Shown: piece after piece, positions 1 through 6,923 of the stretch | Position numbering within the stretch: position 1 is the stretch's first letter | Layout of the letters: the number at the start of each line of letters is the position of its first letter | Assembly (NCBI GenBank): GCA_910577445.1 | Contig: CAJTMZ010000065.1 | Span: 13,092-24,930 of the forward strand | Direction of reading: 5' to 3' | Length of the DNA: 11,839 nt | DNA from: an uncultured Lachnospiraceae bacterium | GTDB lineage: Bacteria > Bacillota > Clostridia > Lachnospirales > Lachnospiraceae | Notes under the pieces: model-generated | What the model saw: only the letters and a program-made list of their open reading frames with translations | Databases searched by the model: none | What the model was told of the DNA's origin: nothing | Position numbers and translations under genes: made by a program

Positions 1-591
1 CTCTCCCTGACGCGCATCCGATGCTTCCCCGGCCTGACGCTCCGCTTCCTCTCCGTAACGCCGGATATAGGTACGCGCGCCCTCCAGACAAAAAAGCGCG
101 GACAAAAGGAACTCTTTCTGCCCGGCATCCAACGTCGAATCTTCCTGACGAAGCCTCAGTTCTTCTTCCATCCGTCCAAGCCCTTTTTTCAGAGCCTGTT
201 CATAACCGATAATGATGTGCCCGTAATTGACCGAGCCGTAAAAGAGCTCTTTCCACTCATCATAATCCGGCACCGTACTTTTTCCCGTCTCTTTCAGGAA
301 ACGGGCCGCTGCCATATCCTCCCTTTCCGCCCGTTCCCGTGAAAAAAGAAAATCCGGCATAATCTGCCGGTTGGAGTCCACCTCCGCATAGGGAATCCCC
401 CCTACAATCAGTTCCTCCGGATAAACCGGCGTTGCCAGCCGTTCCAGATAATATTTCATCAAATGCCCCTGCCGGATTACCGGCTCTGCCTGATAAAGCG
501 TCCAGTCATATCCTTCCGCAATCACCGCCGCTCTGGCGGAAAAATCCCGCTTCGAAAGATTTTCCTTAAGACGCCGTACTCTTTCTGTCAT
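1..591 (-). CDS. Glycyl radical enzyme, pyruvate formate-lyase family (N-terminal 197 residues; cut by window edge)
   Basis: The minus-strand frame is open from the ATG at 591 to base 1 with no stop, giving the first 197 residues of what is normally an enzyme of about 800 residues. A GGGAG ribosome site lies about 10 nt before the ATG. Support is a PFL-domain-like N-terminus: repeated charged helices, an ELIVGGIPYAEVDSNRQ stretch near residues 61-75, and GHIIIGYEQALKKGLGRMEE near 124-143, which resembles the GH...DYxKVLxxGL segment of PFL/dehydratase-type GREs. The activating-enzyme gene sits 18 nt upstream, which is strong context. The family uses a glycyl radical near the C-terminus and a cysteine thiyl radical mid-protein for C-C, C-O, C-N or C-S bond chemistry; both sites lie outside this window. 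The substrate is therefore unknown. The upstream GH4 glycosidase suggests a sugar-derived substrate, but that is inference. Confidence 0.82.
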   Translation of the reverse strand, partial: MTERVRRLKENLSKRDFSARAAVIAEGYDWTLYQAEPVIRQGHLMKYYLERLATPVYPEELIVGGIPYAEVDSNRQIMPDFLFSRERAEREDMAAARFLKETGKSTVPDYDEWKELFYGSVNYGHIIIGYEQALKKGLGRMEEELRLRQEDSTLDAGQKEFLLSALFCLEGARTYIRRYGEEAERQAGEASDARQGE

Positions 592-609
592 AAAAGATAT
601 CTCCCTTTC

Positions 610-1497
610 TTAGTTTTGCCTGTCAGATATTATATGATTTCCGATTTCCGCCCTCAAAAGGCCCTCTTCCCGAAAAAGGCGCAAAAGCCCCTCCATTGTC
701 TGCCCGGAGGGCGCCGTCAGCTTCCCGGCCGGATATTCCCGTCCCAGCCTCTCATATTTTTCCTTTCCGAACCGGTGAAAAGGCAAAAGCTGGATTCTCT
801 CTATGCCGCTTCCGGGAAGCTCTGACAGCTCCCGCAGCCTTTGGGCAACCGCCCTCATCTCGCTCTCCGAGTCGTTCCATCCCGGAATCACCGGCACCCT
901 AATCCAGACTGCTTTTCCCGTACGGCAAAGCCGCTCCAGATTCTCCTGAATCAGGCCGTTCCCCGCGCCTGTTCCCTCTTTATGACGCGCGCTGTCCATG
1001 CATTTTACGTCGTACAAAAACAAATCCGTACAGGAAAGCACCTTGCTGAAATTCCCCCAGGGCACATTGCCCGCCGTATCCACGGCTTTGGATACGCCGG
1101 AAAGTTCAGGGGATGACATTATCCGGCAAAGAACCTCTGCCTGCAGCAGCGGCTCTCCCCCGGAAAAGGTAACGCCTCCTCCTGTGCGCCGGTAATGGGA
1201 GCCGTCCCGCAAAAGTTCCTTTAAAAGCCCGTCCGGCTCCATCCATACGCCTGTCGGGGAGAGCGCCCCGGTGGGACATGCCGCCGAACAGGAATATATC
1301 TCTTCCGGGCGGCTCCCGGTGCAGCTTCCGCATTCAATGCACCGGTTTTTGTCGCGCCACAGACGGATGCGGCCTTCAATCGCTTCCGGATTATGGCACC
1401 AGAAACAGCCAAGGCTGCATCCCTTGCAAAACACCGTTGTCCGTATCCCCGGGCCGTCATGTACCGAAAATCTCTGTATATGCGTAATTTTAAGCAT
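610..1497 (-). CDS. Glycyl-radical enzyme activating protein (radical SAM, PflA family)
   Basis: This 295-residue protein makes the 5'-deoxyadenosyl radical that installs the glycyl radical on its partner GRE, which is encoded directly downstream. The N-terminus has the family pattern GPGIRTTVF (residues 15-23), then the radical-SAM motif C27-x3-C31-x2-C34 ending WCHNPE. The SAM-binding GGGVTFSGGEP lies at 106-116. Between them is a ferredoxin-like insert with C53, C56, C59, C70 and C74 ending in CPTGAL. The insert is shorter than the usual two-cluster version: its first CxxCxxC is not followed by xxxCP at the usual distance, so one auxiliary [4Fe-4S] cluster is the likely maximum. The start at 1497 has GGAAGGG 8 nt upstream. 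It lies 34 nt after the GH4 stop and 18 nt before the GRE, so the three probably share a transcript. A cytosolic enzyme. Confidence 0.93.
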   Translation of the reverse strand: MLKITHIQRFSVHDGPGIRTTVFCKGCSLGCFWCHNPEAIEGRIRLWRDKNRCIECGSCTGSRPEEIYSCSAACPTGALSPTGVWMEPDGLLKELLRDGSHYRRTGGGVTFSGGEPLLQAEVLCRIMSSPELSGVSKAVDTAGNVPWGNFSKVLSCTDLFLYDVKCMDSARHKEGTGAGNGLIQENLERLCRTGKAVWIRVPVIPGWNDSESEMRAVAQRLRELSELPGSGIERIQLLPFHRFGKEKYERLGREYPAGKLTAPSGQTMEGLLRLFREEGLLRAEIGNHIISDRQN

Positions 1498-1531
1498 CTT
1501 TTCGCCCTTCCTGACCGCATCCCTCTTTACG

Positions 1532-2899
1532 TCAGCGGTAATGCGCCGCCGCGTCCCTGTTCCACTCCTGTGCCAGCAGTTCGTCGATTAATCCTTTCGC
1601 CTGCTCATAGGAGCGGGTGCGGTGGTCGTTCATCAGTTCCAGAACCAGCAGGCTCCGGTCGCCGGTCCGGTAGGCTTCCATAATGTTATTGGCCCGGCAC
1701 ATTCTGGGCAGGATTACGTTGTTCATCAGTTTGGGCGGGAAAGCGGACATCTGAATACCCTGGATTCCCCTCGCGCTGACCATGGCGGGAATCTCCACCA
1801 GCGCATCGTCGGCCAGTCCCGGAATGCATCCCTTATTGGGAATATTCAAAGTCAGCCGGGTGTAGCAATCCGACTCCATGGCGTCAATAATCTGAATATG
1901 CTGCTCATTGCTTCTGCGGAGAGGATACTTTTCGATGATGGGCGTACCGTCCTTTAAAATATTCTCAATGGCCTCTCTTTGTTCGTCCTTCTGGGCCAGA
2001 TAGGCGTTCCAGCAGATTTCCGAATCAAAACCGCCGTTTTTCCCGTACCATTTTTCCTTGGCCGCCAAATCCGTATGGTGCCACCATGGAGAAGTGCTGC
2101 GCACCGCGTCGCCGATTGGCATCAGCCCATACTGCCGGTAGGCGTCCACCGCCCCCGGAGAAAGCGCGTCCGGACATTTGTGGAAACTGTTTAAGGTGTT
2201 ATATTCCGGACTGTTCCAATAAGCCTCGGACTTTTCTTCAATCCACTGGTCAAGCAAAGGATAGGCGTCCTTTCCCTCATAGCGGAAATCCGTCAGATAA
2301 ACGCAGTGATTAAATCCCATGACCTCGCCGGTCACTTTTTCGACATCCAGTCCCATAATCCGGGCAATATCCTTATACCCCCAGTGGCCGTGGCAGACTC
2401 CCACCGCATTGGCATCCAGATATTTGACTGCATAACCCGTGGCTTCAAAAACCGGATTGGATGTCTGAATCAACAGGGCGTTCGGACAAAGCTCTTTCAT
2501 GTCCCTGACCACCTCTTCCACAAACCGAATCTGCCAGTAGGCTCCCACGCCTCCGTAATAACAGGAAACCCTGTCTCCGATTCCCCGATAGTATCCGTGC
2601 GCGTCCGCAATCTCCCTTTCCTTTTCCAACGGGCCATAACCGCCGATTTTTACCGCGCAGATAACATAATCGGCGCCCTCTAAAGCAGCCCGGCGCTCTG
2701 TATGCGCCTCGATACAGAGTTCTGCTCCAATCTCGGCCCGGTAAAGCTCCGCCACCGCCGCCGCATCCTTAAGACGCTTCTCATCAATGTCCACAAGACA
2801 TACTTTGCAGCCCTCCAGGGCTTTCGTCAGTACCAAGTCCCTGACCAGTTCCAGTGTAAATGCAGTGGAACCTGCACCCAACAGCACAATTTTTTTCAT
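1532..2899 (-). CDS. Glycoside hydrolase family 4 enzyme (NAD- and metal-dependent; CHGH-type, possible alpha-glycosidase acting on uronic acids)
   Basis: A 455-residue GH4 protein, the usual length for the family. It opens with the dinucleotide-binding MKKIVLLGAGSTAFT and an acidic residue after the second strand (LVDID, near 35-39). QTSNP is at 145-149, the metal/catalytic signature C169-H170-G171-H172 follows, and GFNH carries the second metal-binding histidine (H198). GH4 enzymes oxidise C3 with bound NAD, eliminate the aglycone, then hydrate and re-reduce, acting on cytosolic glycosides. The residues after CH track specificity. From memory CHGH is linked to uronate-specific (alpha-glucuronidase-like) members, which is not certain here. 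The start is chosen from family alignment: AGGAG lies 13 nt upstream, rather long. An ATG at 2911 (site too close) and a TTG at 2929 are alternatives. It is the first gene of the GH4-activase-GRE set. Confidence 0.9.
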   Translation of the reverse strand: MKKIVLLGAGSTAFTLELVRDLVLTKALEGCKVCLVDIDEKRLKDAAAVAELYRAEIGAELCIEAHTERRAALEGADYVICAVKIGGYGPLEKEREIADAHGYYRGIGDRVSCYYGGVGAYWQIRFVEEVVRDMKELCPNALLIQTSNPVFEATGYAVKYLDANAVGVCHGHWGYKDIARIMGLDVEKVTGEVMGFNHCVYLTDFRYEGKDAYPLLDQWIEEKSEAYWNSPEYNTLNSFHKCPDALSPGAVDAYRQYGLMPIGDAVRSTSPWWHHTDLAAKEKWYGKNGGFDSEICWNAYLAQKDEQREAIENILKDGTPIIEKYPLRRSNEQHIQIIDAMESDCYTRLTLNIPNKGCIPGLADDALVEIPAMVSARGIQGIQMSAFPPKLMNNVILPRMCRANNIMEAYRTGDRSLLVLELMNDHRTRSYEQAKGLIDELLAQEWNRDAAAHYR

Positions 2900-2955
2900 T
2901 TTTACAAACATGCTCCTTTCATCGGCCAATTATCAGCCCTTTCATCCATACTACT

Positions 2956-2961
2956 ATTATA
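2956..2961 (-). promoter_or_regulatory. Candidate -10 element for the GH4-activase-GRE operon
   Basis: Read on the minus strand this is a perfect TATAAT, about 57 nt before the chosen GH4 start, inside the 117-nt gap after the response-regulator gene. No good -35 hexamer lies 16-18 nt upstream (the sequence there is CATGGT/ATGGTT). That is what one would expect of a promoter needing an activator, such as the AraC-type regulator encoded immediately upstream. No factor-independent terminator is visible in the gap, so read-through from the regulator genes is also possible. Confidence 0.45.
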
Positions 2962-3016
2962 TCTTTTGGTATTCAGAAACCATGAGATTCATTCTGCCCC
3001 CATTTTGCATAATCTG

Positions 3017-4303
3017 TCACTTTTTCCGGTGCTGCAATTCATATTCCACAGGCGTCTGGCCGAAATGCTTTTTGAAGGTACGGCTGAAGTGGGCGGGATT
3101 CCGGTACCCCACATCCTGGGCAATGTCTGAAATCCGCATGTCTCCGCGGATAATCCGGCAGGCTGCCTGGTCCATTCTGATATCCAGAAGCACCCCCATT
3201 ACGGTGCGCTTTGTCAGGCTCTGAAAGGCTTTGCGCAGATAACTGGAGGAGACGTACATTTTGCCGGCAATGGTTTCAATGCAAAGCTCCGGATTTGAAT
3301 AATTTTCCATCATATATTCCACGGAATCCACCACAAGCTGCCTTGCCTTGCTGATTCTTCCGGAATCCGTTTTGAGCAGTCTTTTGTAGTAATCCATGTC
3401 TATTTCGTTTACGGGGGCTTTGCTCTCCTCCCGCCGGGAAATATTTTCCTGGGCAGCCATCCAGTTGCGGTGTATCTGCGCTATGCCGCTGCCGGTTCCG
3501 CTTACGGAAAATGTCACCCTGCATTTTAAAAGCCGGCGGCAGAGCCGGCAGATTTCCTCCAGTTCCATCTTAAGTCCGGGAAGTCCCGCTTCCTCCACAT
3601 TGACTAAAACGCCCATATGGTTCGCGCCCGCATTAAAAACCGCATGGTGATAGTTTGTTCCTATGACCTCGCTTAAAATATTGGAAACACAGAATTTCGC
3701 CGTATGCCTGTCCTTGAAATCGACCCAGTATTTCAAAGTATCTTCCATCTGCAGTAATACGGCAACGGAGCTTTTTTCAATTTCAAAAGAAACTTCGTAT
3801 TCCCGCAGGACCTTCTGGGCCGTTTCCGGATGGGCGCACTCCCCGTCGGTAAGCTCCCGCAAAAACTGGTTGAGGGCAAACAGACTGTTTTGCCGCAGTT
3901 GCCTGTTCTGCTCCCGCCGCTCTAAAATCTTTTTCTTCATTTTGCACAGACACTGCATCAGTTCTTCCTCCGAAAAGGGCTTTAGAAGGTATTCTGACAC
4001 GCCAATCTGCACCGCTTTCCTCGCATATTCAAATTCACTGAAGCCCGTAAGAAGCGCCACCTCTATGAAGGGGTTTTCCTCCCTGATGCGCCGGGAAAAT
4101 TCCAGTCCGTCCATATGGGGCATGTTGATATCCGCCAGCACAATGTCCGGGTGCGCAGACCTTGCTTCCTCCAGCGCGTCCCGTCCGTTTTTTGCCTCGC
4201 CGCAGCAGCAAAACCCCTCCCTGTTCTGGCCGAGAATCTTTAACAGATAATCACGAAACAGCTTTTCGTCATCCACAACCAGCACCTTTATGGTCTCACT
4301 CAT
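3017..4303 (-). CDS. YesN-like response regulator: REC domain plus C-terminal AraC-type DNA-binding domain
   Basis: A 428-residue transcription factor. The N-terminal receiver domain has the acidic pair in VVDDEK (D11, D12), phosphoacceptor D58 (VLADINMPHMDG), T86 (LLTGFSEFEYARKA) and K108 (YLLKPF). A long linker/middle region follows. The last ~100 residues hold two helix-turn-helix units: CIETIAGKMYVSSSYLRKAF, then ISDIAQDVGYRNPAHFSRTFKK, ending FGQTPVEYE. The chosen ATG has GGAGG about 9 nt upstream and overlaps the end of the kinase gene by 8 nt (ATGAGTGA), implying translational coupling. A TTG at 4327 would add eight residues (MGSGRRRK) before the conserved start and is less likely. In this family the phosphorylated regulator turns on nearby carbohydrate-use genes; the GH4 operon just downstream is the obvious candidate target (inference). 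Confidence 0.93.
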   Translation of the reverse strand: MSETIKVLVVDDEKLFRDYLLKILGQNREGFCCCGEAKNGRDALEEARSAHPDIVLADINMPHMDGLEFSRRIREENPFIEVALLTGFSEFEYARKAVQIGVSEYLLKPFSEEELMQCLCKMKKKILERREQNRQLRQNSLFALNQFLRELTDGECAHPETAQKVLREYEVSFEIEKSSVAVLLQMEDTLKYWVDFKDRHTAKFCVSNILSEVIGTNYHHAVFNAGANHMGVLVNVEEAGLPGLKMELEEICRLCRRLLKCRVTFSVSGTGSGIAQIHRNWMAAQENISRREESKAPVNEIDMDYYKRLLKTDSGRISKARQLVVDSVEYMMENYSNPELCIETIAGKMYVSSSYLRKAFQSLTKRTVMGVLLDIRMDQAACRIIRGDMRISDIAQDVGYRNPAHFSRTFKKHFGQTPVEYELQHRKK

Positions 4304-6074
4304 CTTCCGTCTCCTCCCTGAGCCCAATCTTCACGCTTACCTCGGTTCCCTCTCCCTCTTCGCTTACAATAAAGACGCCGAATCCTTCTCCAAAGTACAG
4401 TTTAATCCTCTCGTCCACGCTGCGCAGGCCAAAGTGGCCTCCGTCCCCCGCCGGGTTTAAAAGAGCTGATTCAAGCTGCTCCCCATCCATTCCCACGCCG
4501 GTATCTGTTACCTTTAAAACGATTGCATCCCCCTTAAGAGCGCCCGTTACCTTAAGCGTGCCGGGCTTATCCTGACAGCGCAGGCCATGATAAATGGCGT
4601 TTTCCACCAGCGGCTGAAGGGTAAGCTTGGGAATCAGATAGGAGGCAATAGACGGTTCTATGCTAATCTCATAGGTAAACACATCGTATCTGCGCATATG
4701 CTGCAGGAGCAGGTAGTTTTCCACATTGGCAGCCTCTTCCCCTATTGTAATCAGCTCCTTCCCGCTCGATAGAGCAATCCGGTAAAAATCCGCCAGCGCC
4801 TTTACCGCGTTCTTTGCGTCTCCGGCCCTGTCCATGCTGATAAGCGCATACACCATATCCAGCGTATTGTAAAAGAAATGGGGCCTGATTTGACTCTGGA
4901 GCAGGGAAAAACGCAGCTTCTCCTTCTGTCTTTCCTTCGTCTTTACCGTCTGGAAAAGCCCGTCGATGCAGCTCATCATATAGTTAAATTCCGTGGAAAG
5001 CTTCTCAATCTCATAGCTCCCTGTCCGGGACAGTTCCACCTTAAAATTGCCATCCTCAACCTTGCGTATTTCCTCCACCAGAAGGGAAAGCGGGCGGGTA
5101 ATCCTGCCGGAAAAAAAGCATATCAGAATAACCGCAGCCAGAATCGTCACCGTACAGATTAAGATGAACGTGTAAAACAGATGGTCCACCGGCTCTTTTA
5201 CCGCTTCCAGACTGGTGATATTAATCAGCGCATACCGGAGGGTTTTCATATATACTCCCGTAGCTATCACTTCCTGTCCGTCCAGCAAAAATTCCCGCTG
5301 GGAATAGCCCTGCCCGGGCAGTTCGCCGATAAGCGCCAGAACATTCAAATCCTCCAATTTAGTCAGAAGCCTGCTTTCATCGGAAGAGGAAATAACCTTT
5401 CCGTTTGTATCCGCGATAATGTACCATGACCTTCCCGGCGCTTCCAGCTCACTGTAATATTTCCGCAGAGAGGGTTCGCTGATGTTGGCAAAAACCTGCC
5501 CCATCTGACTTCCGCTTGCCATATCCATGATATTTTTGGAAAGTGTAATAACCACCTCATCCTTATCCGCCGTCAGATACTCTCTCCGCCCGGCCTCAAC
5601 CCAGACGTCTACATTTCCGGTCTTATGCAAAGGAGCAAGCAGGGCATCGCATGCCTCCTCGCTCCAGTTTTCCTCCAGCCGGGTATCGGAAACATGCAGC
5701 CCCCGGTCCTGGTCAATAAAAGCCAGCGTCTCCACCTCGTCAAAAAAAATCACATTACTGTAAAGAACACTGCGGATTGCCAAATCCTTCTGGTATTCCT
5801 CCAGAACTGACCTCGGCTTCTTAGTAACCAGAATCTTGTTCTCATCATAATTAAAATCCCGGCTGATTACCTTGCAGCAGCTCGCTATGTTGGTAAACGC
5901 CTTTTCTATTTGAGAGGCCACAATGCTGGCTTCATCCCACACAGCTTTCTGCTGCTTCACTACAATATCCTGATAGAAAACCAGATTGGTGCCAAGAATC
6001 AGGATTACATAGGAGCAGAGAATCAGCGGCAGAACAATCAGCAGAAACTGGCTCCGTATTTTCATATTTTTCAT
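4296..6074 (-). CDS. YesM-like sensor histidine kinase (two TM segments, HAMP, His_kinase, HATPase_c)
   Basis: A 592-residue membrane kinase. A first transmembrane segment spans about residues 10-33. An extracytoplasmic sensing region of ~265 residues follows. The second transmembrane segment is at about 300-322 and leads into a HAMP linker (SGRITRPLSLLVEEIRKVEDG). The phosphoacceptor is H399 in QIRPHFFYNTLD. The ATPase domain shows the N box (PLVENAIYHGL, N492), DTGVGM at 524-529 and GGHFGLRSVDERI near 545-557. The H box normally reads QINPHFLYNTL, so R397 and F401 are deviations, though the catalytic histidine is intact. The start has GAGG 5 nt upstream. It overlaps the response-regulator start, so the two form a cognate pair. 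No convincing promoter is visible in the 61 nt after the acetyltransferase stop, so it may be partly expressed from upstream. The ligand is unknown, plausibly an oligosaccharide or a sugar-binding protein. Confidence 0.93.
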   Translation of the reverse strand: MKNMKIRSQFLLIVLPLILCSYVILILGTNLVFYQDIVVKQQKAVWDEASIVASQIEKAFTNIASCCKVISRDFNYDENKILVTKKPRSVLEEYQKDLAIRSVLYSNVIFFDEVETLAFIDQDRGLHVSDTRLEENWSEEACDALLAPLHKTGNVDVWVEAGRREYLTADKDEVVITLSKNIMDMASGSQMGQVFANISEPSLRKYYSELEAPGRSWYIIADTNGKVISSSDESRLLTKLEDLNVLALIGELPGQGYSQREFLLDGQEVIATGVYMKTLRYALINITSLEAVKEPVDHLFYTFILICTVTILAAVILICFFSGRITRPLSLLVEEIRKVEDGNFKVELSRTGSYEIEKLSTEFNYMMSCIDGLFQTVKTKERQKEKLRFSLLQSQIRPHFFYNTLDMVYALISMDRAGDAKNAVKALADFYRIALSSGKELITIGEEAANVENYLLLQHMRRYDVFTYEISIEPSIASYLIPKLTLQPLVENAIYHGLRCQDKPGTLKVTGALKGDAIVLKVTDTGVGMDGEQLESALLNPAGDGGHFGLRSVDERIKLYFGEGFGVFIVSEEGEGTEVSVKIGLREETEDE

Positions 6075-6135
6075 CTTTTCCTCATTTCTGCGCCGTTTTT
6101 TAGCGCATGACAGAGTTTGTGGATGTCTCGCAGAA

Positions 6136-6729
6136 TCAGGGCTTCCCCATTTTGGTCAGTTGTTCTTTTGCACATATGCTTTTCAATATTTTTGCGGGAA
6201 CGCCGCCCACCACCGTCAGAGGCGGAACGTCCTTTGTTACCACGGCCCCCGCCGCAACCACCGCGTACTCGCCCAGCGTCACGCCGGGCAGTATCGTCGC
6301 GTTAGAGCCAATCCACACATGAGCGCCTATTTTTATGGGGGCGTAGTGGTTCTTCCTGTTTTCTTCCGGTTCAAGGGCATGATTGATTGTCGCCAGCACC
6401 ACATTATGGCCAATCAGCGCGCCGTCTCCAATCTCAATTCCTCCCTGGTCCTGAAAATGACACCCCGAATTGATAAAAACATCTTTCCCTATCGTGATGT
6501 TTTTTCCGAAATCCGTGTAGAAGGGCGGAAACATCCGAAACGAATCGTCCACCTTTCTCCCGGTCAGCCTTCCCATAATTTCCCGGATTTCCTCCGGCGT
6601 ATGATACTTCCCGTTCAGCTCCATGCCAATGCGGACGGCCTCCTGAAAAAGCTCGGCTGCATATGCGTTGCGCTCCTCATTTTCCTCCACGCCTTCCTGA
6701 AATCCTTCTATTACTTCTTTTACCGTCAT
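6136..6729 (-). CDS. Sugar O-acetyltransferase, left-handed beta-helix (LacA/Maa-like)
   Basis: A 197-residue hexapeptide-repeat acetyltransferase. It has the N-terminal helical cap typical of the maltose/galactoside acetyltransferase group (residues 1-60). Repeats follow: [40 protein letters not shown] (H117 is the expected general base), [34 protein letters not shown] and the closing GGVPAK loop. Family members transfer acetyl from acetyl-CoA to a sugar hydroxyl in the cytosol; the acceptor here is unknown. The start at 6729 has AAGGAGA 8 nt upstream. An upstream in-frame ATG at 6804 would add 25 residues outside the family's length, has no comparable site and would lie upstream of the predicted -10, so it is rejected. 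A divergent LysR gene and a well-placed operator indicate LysR control. Confidence 0.92.
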   Translation of the reverse strand: MTVKEVIEGFQEGVEENEERNAYAAELFQEAVRIGMELNGKYHTPEEIREIMGRLTGRKVDDSFRMFPPFYTDFGKNITIGKDVFINSGCHFQDQGGIEIGDGALIGHNVVLATINHALEPEENRKNHYAPIKIGAHVWIGSNATILPGVTLGEYAVVAAGAVVTKDVPPLTVVGGVPAKILKSICAKEQLTKMGKP

Positions 6730-6775
6730 AGCTGCATCTCCTTCATCCAAATTCTCAATTGTTATCTTCGGATTT

Positions 6776-6804
6776 ATTATAAATCGCCCGGATAGAAATA
6801 TCAA
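6776..6804 (-). promoter_or_regulatory. Sigma-A promoter for the acetyltransferase gene
   Basis: On the minus strand this reads TTGATA (6804-6799), 17 nt, TATAAT (6781-6776), close to consensus. The predicted transcription start is near 6769, giving a leader of about 40 nt before the ATG at 6729. The LysR-type operator at 6828-6842 is centred about 66 bp upstream of that start, the usual anchor position for this regulator family. Confidence 0.75.
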
Positions 6805-6808
6805 ATTC

Positions 6809-6822
6809 GTATGCAGTATGCA
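6809..6822. repeat. Tandem 7-bp repeat GTATGCA x2, possible LysR activation half-sites
   Basis: Two back-to-back copies of GTATGCA lie between the acetyltransferase -35 and the palindromic operator. The second copy also forms GTATG-N6-CATAC with the operator's left arm. Relative to the acetyltransferase start they fall at roughly -40 to -54, where LysR-type proteins commonly contact a second activation site. That role is inferred from position. Confidence 0.4.
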
Positions 6823-6827
6823 GTTTC

Positions 6828-6842
6828 ATACTTGAAAGGTAT
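6828..6842. promoter_or_regulatory. LysR-type operator ATAC-N7-GTAT
   Basis: The perfect dyad ATAC-TTGAAAG-GTAT contains the T-N11-A core of LysR-type recognition sites, in the form known for BenM/CatM-like regulators. It overlaps the -35 (TTGAAA, 6832-6837) of the LysR gene, allowing autorepression, and lies about -66 from the acetyltransferase start, allowing activation. Confidence 0.6.
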
Positions 6843-6859
6843 TAATTTTCTGGTATAAT
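6832..6859 (+). promoter_or_regulatory. Sigma-A promoter for the LysR gene
   Basis: TTGAAA, 16 nt, TATAAT, with an extended -10 (TG-G-TATAAT). Start predicted near 6866. The start region is itself dyad-rich: TCTAC-CT-GTAGA at 6859-6870, flanked by TGGTA and TACCA, just downstream of the -10. Confidence 0.75.
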
Positions 6860-6909
6860 CTACCTGTAGATACCATAATCCGGACCTTACAAGGAGACTG
6901 TACAGAAAA

Positions 6910-6915
6910 AGGAGG
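6910..6915 (+). promoter_or_regulatory. Ribosome binding site deciding the TTG start of the LysR gene
   Basis: AGGAGG ends 8 nt before the TTG at 6924. There is no in-frame ATG before the conserved DIRVLQYF start, so TTG is the initiation codon. Confidence 0.8.
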
Positions 6916-6923
6916 ATTTTCTC

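Noticed and set aside
100..240. Apparent frameshift in the glycyl radical enzyme fragment near a run of A residues
   Set aside because: On recount the run is six A's (six T's at 184-189) and the frame stays open from 591 to base 1; no frameshift is needed.
463..1195. Plus-strand open frames opposite the GRE/activase genes, and similar frames throughout
   Set aside because: They lie antisense to well-supported genes, show no domain features and follow codon-position bias of the real frame.
4304..4327. TTG start at 4327 for the response regulator
   Set aside because: The ATG at 4303 has a GGAGG site and begins directly before the conserved receiver-domain start.
6089..6107. TGCGC/GCGCA inverted repeat between the acetyltransferase and kinase genes
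   Set aside because: Only 5 bp with a 9-nt loop and no T run on the minus strand; not a credible terminator.
6730..6804. Longer acetyltransferase start at 6804 (25 extra residues)
   Set aside because: No good ribosome site, the extension is not family-like, and it lies upstream of the predicted -10; the ATG at 6729 has AAGGAGA at ideal spacing.
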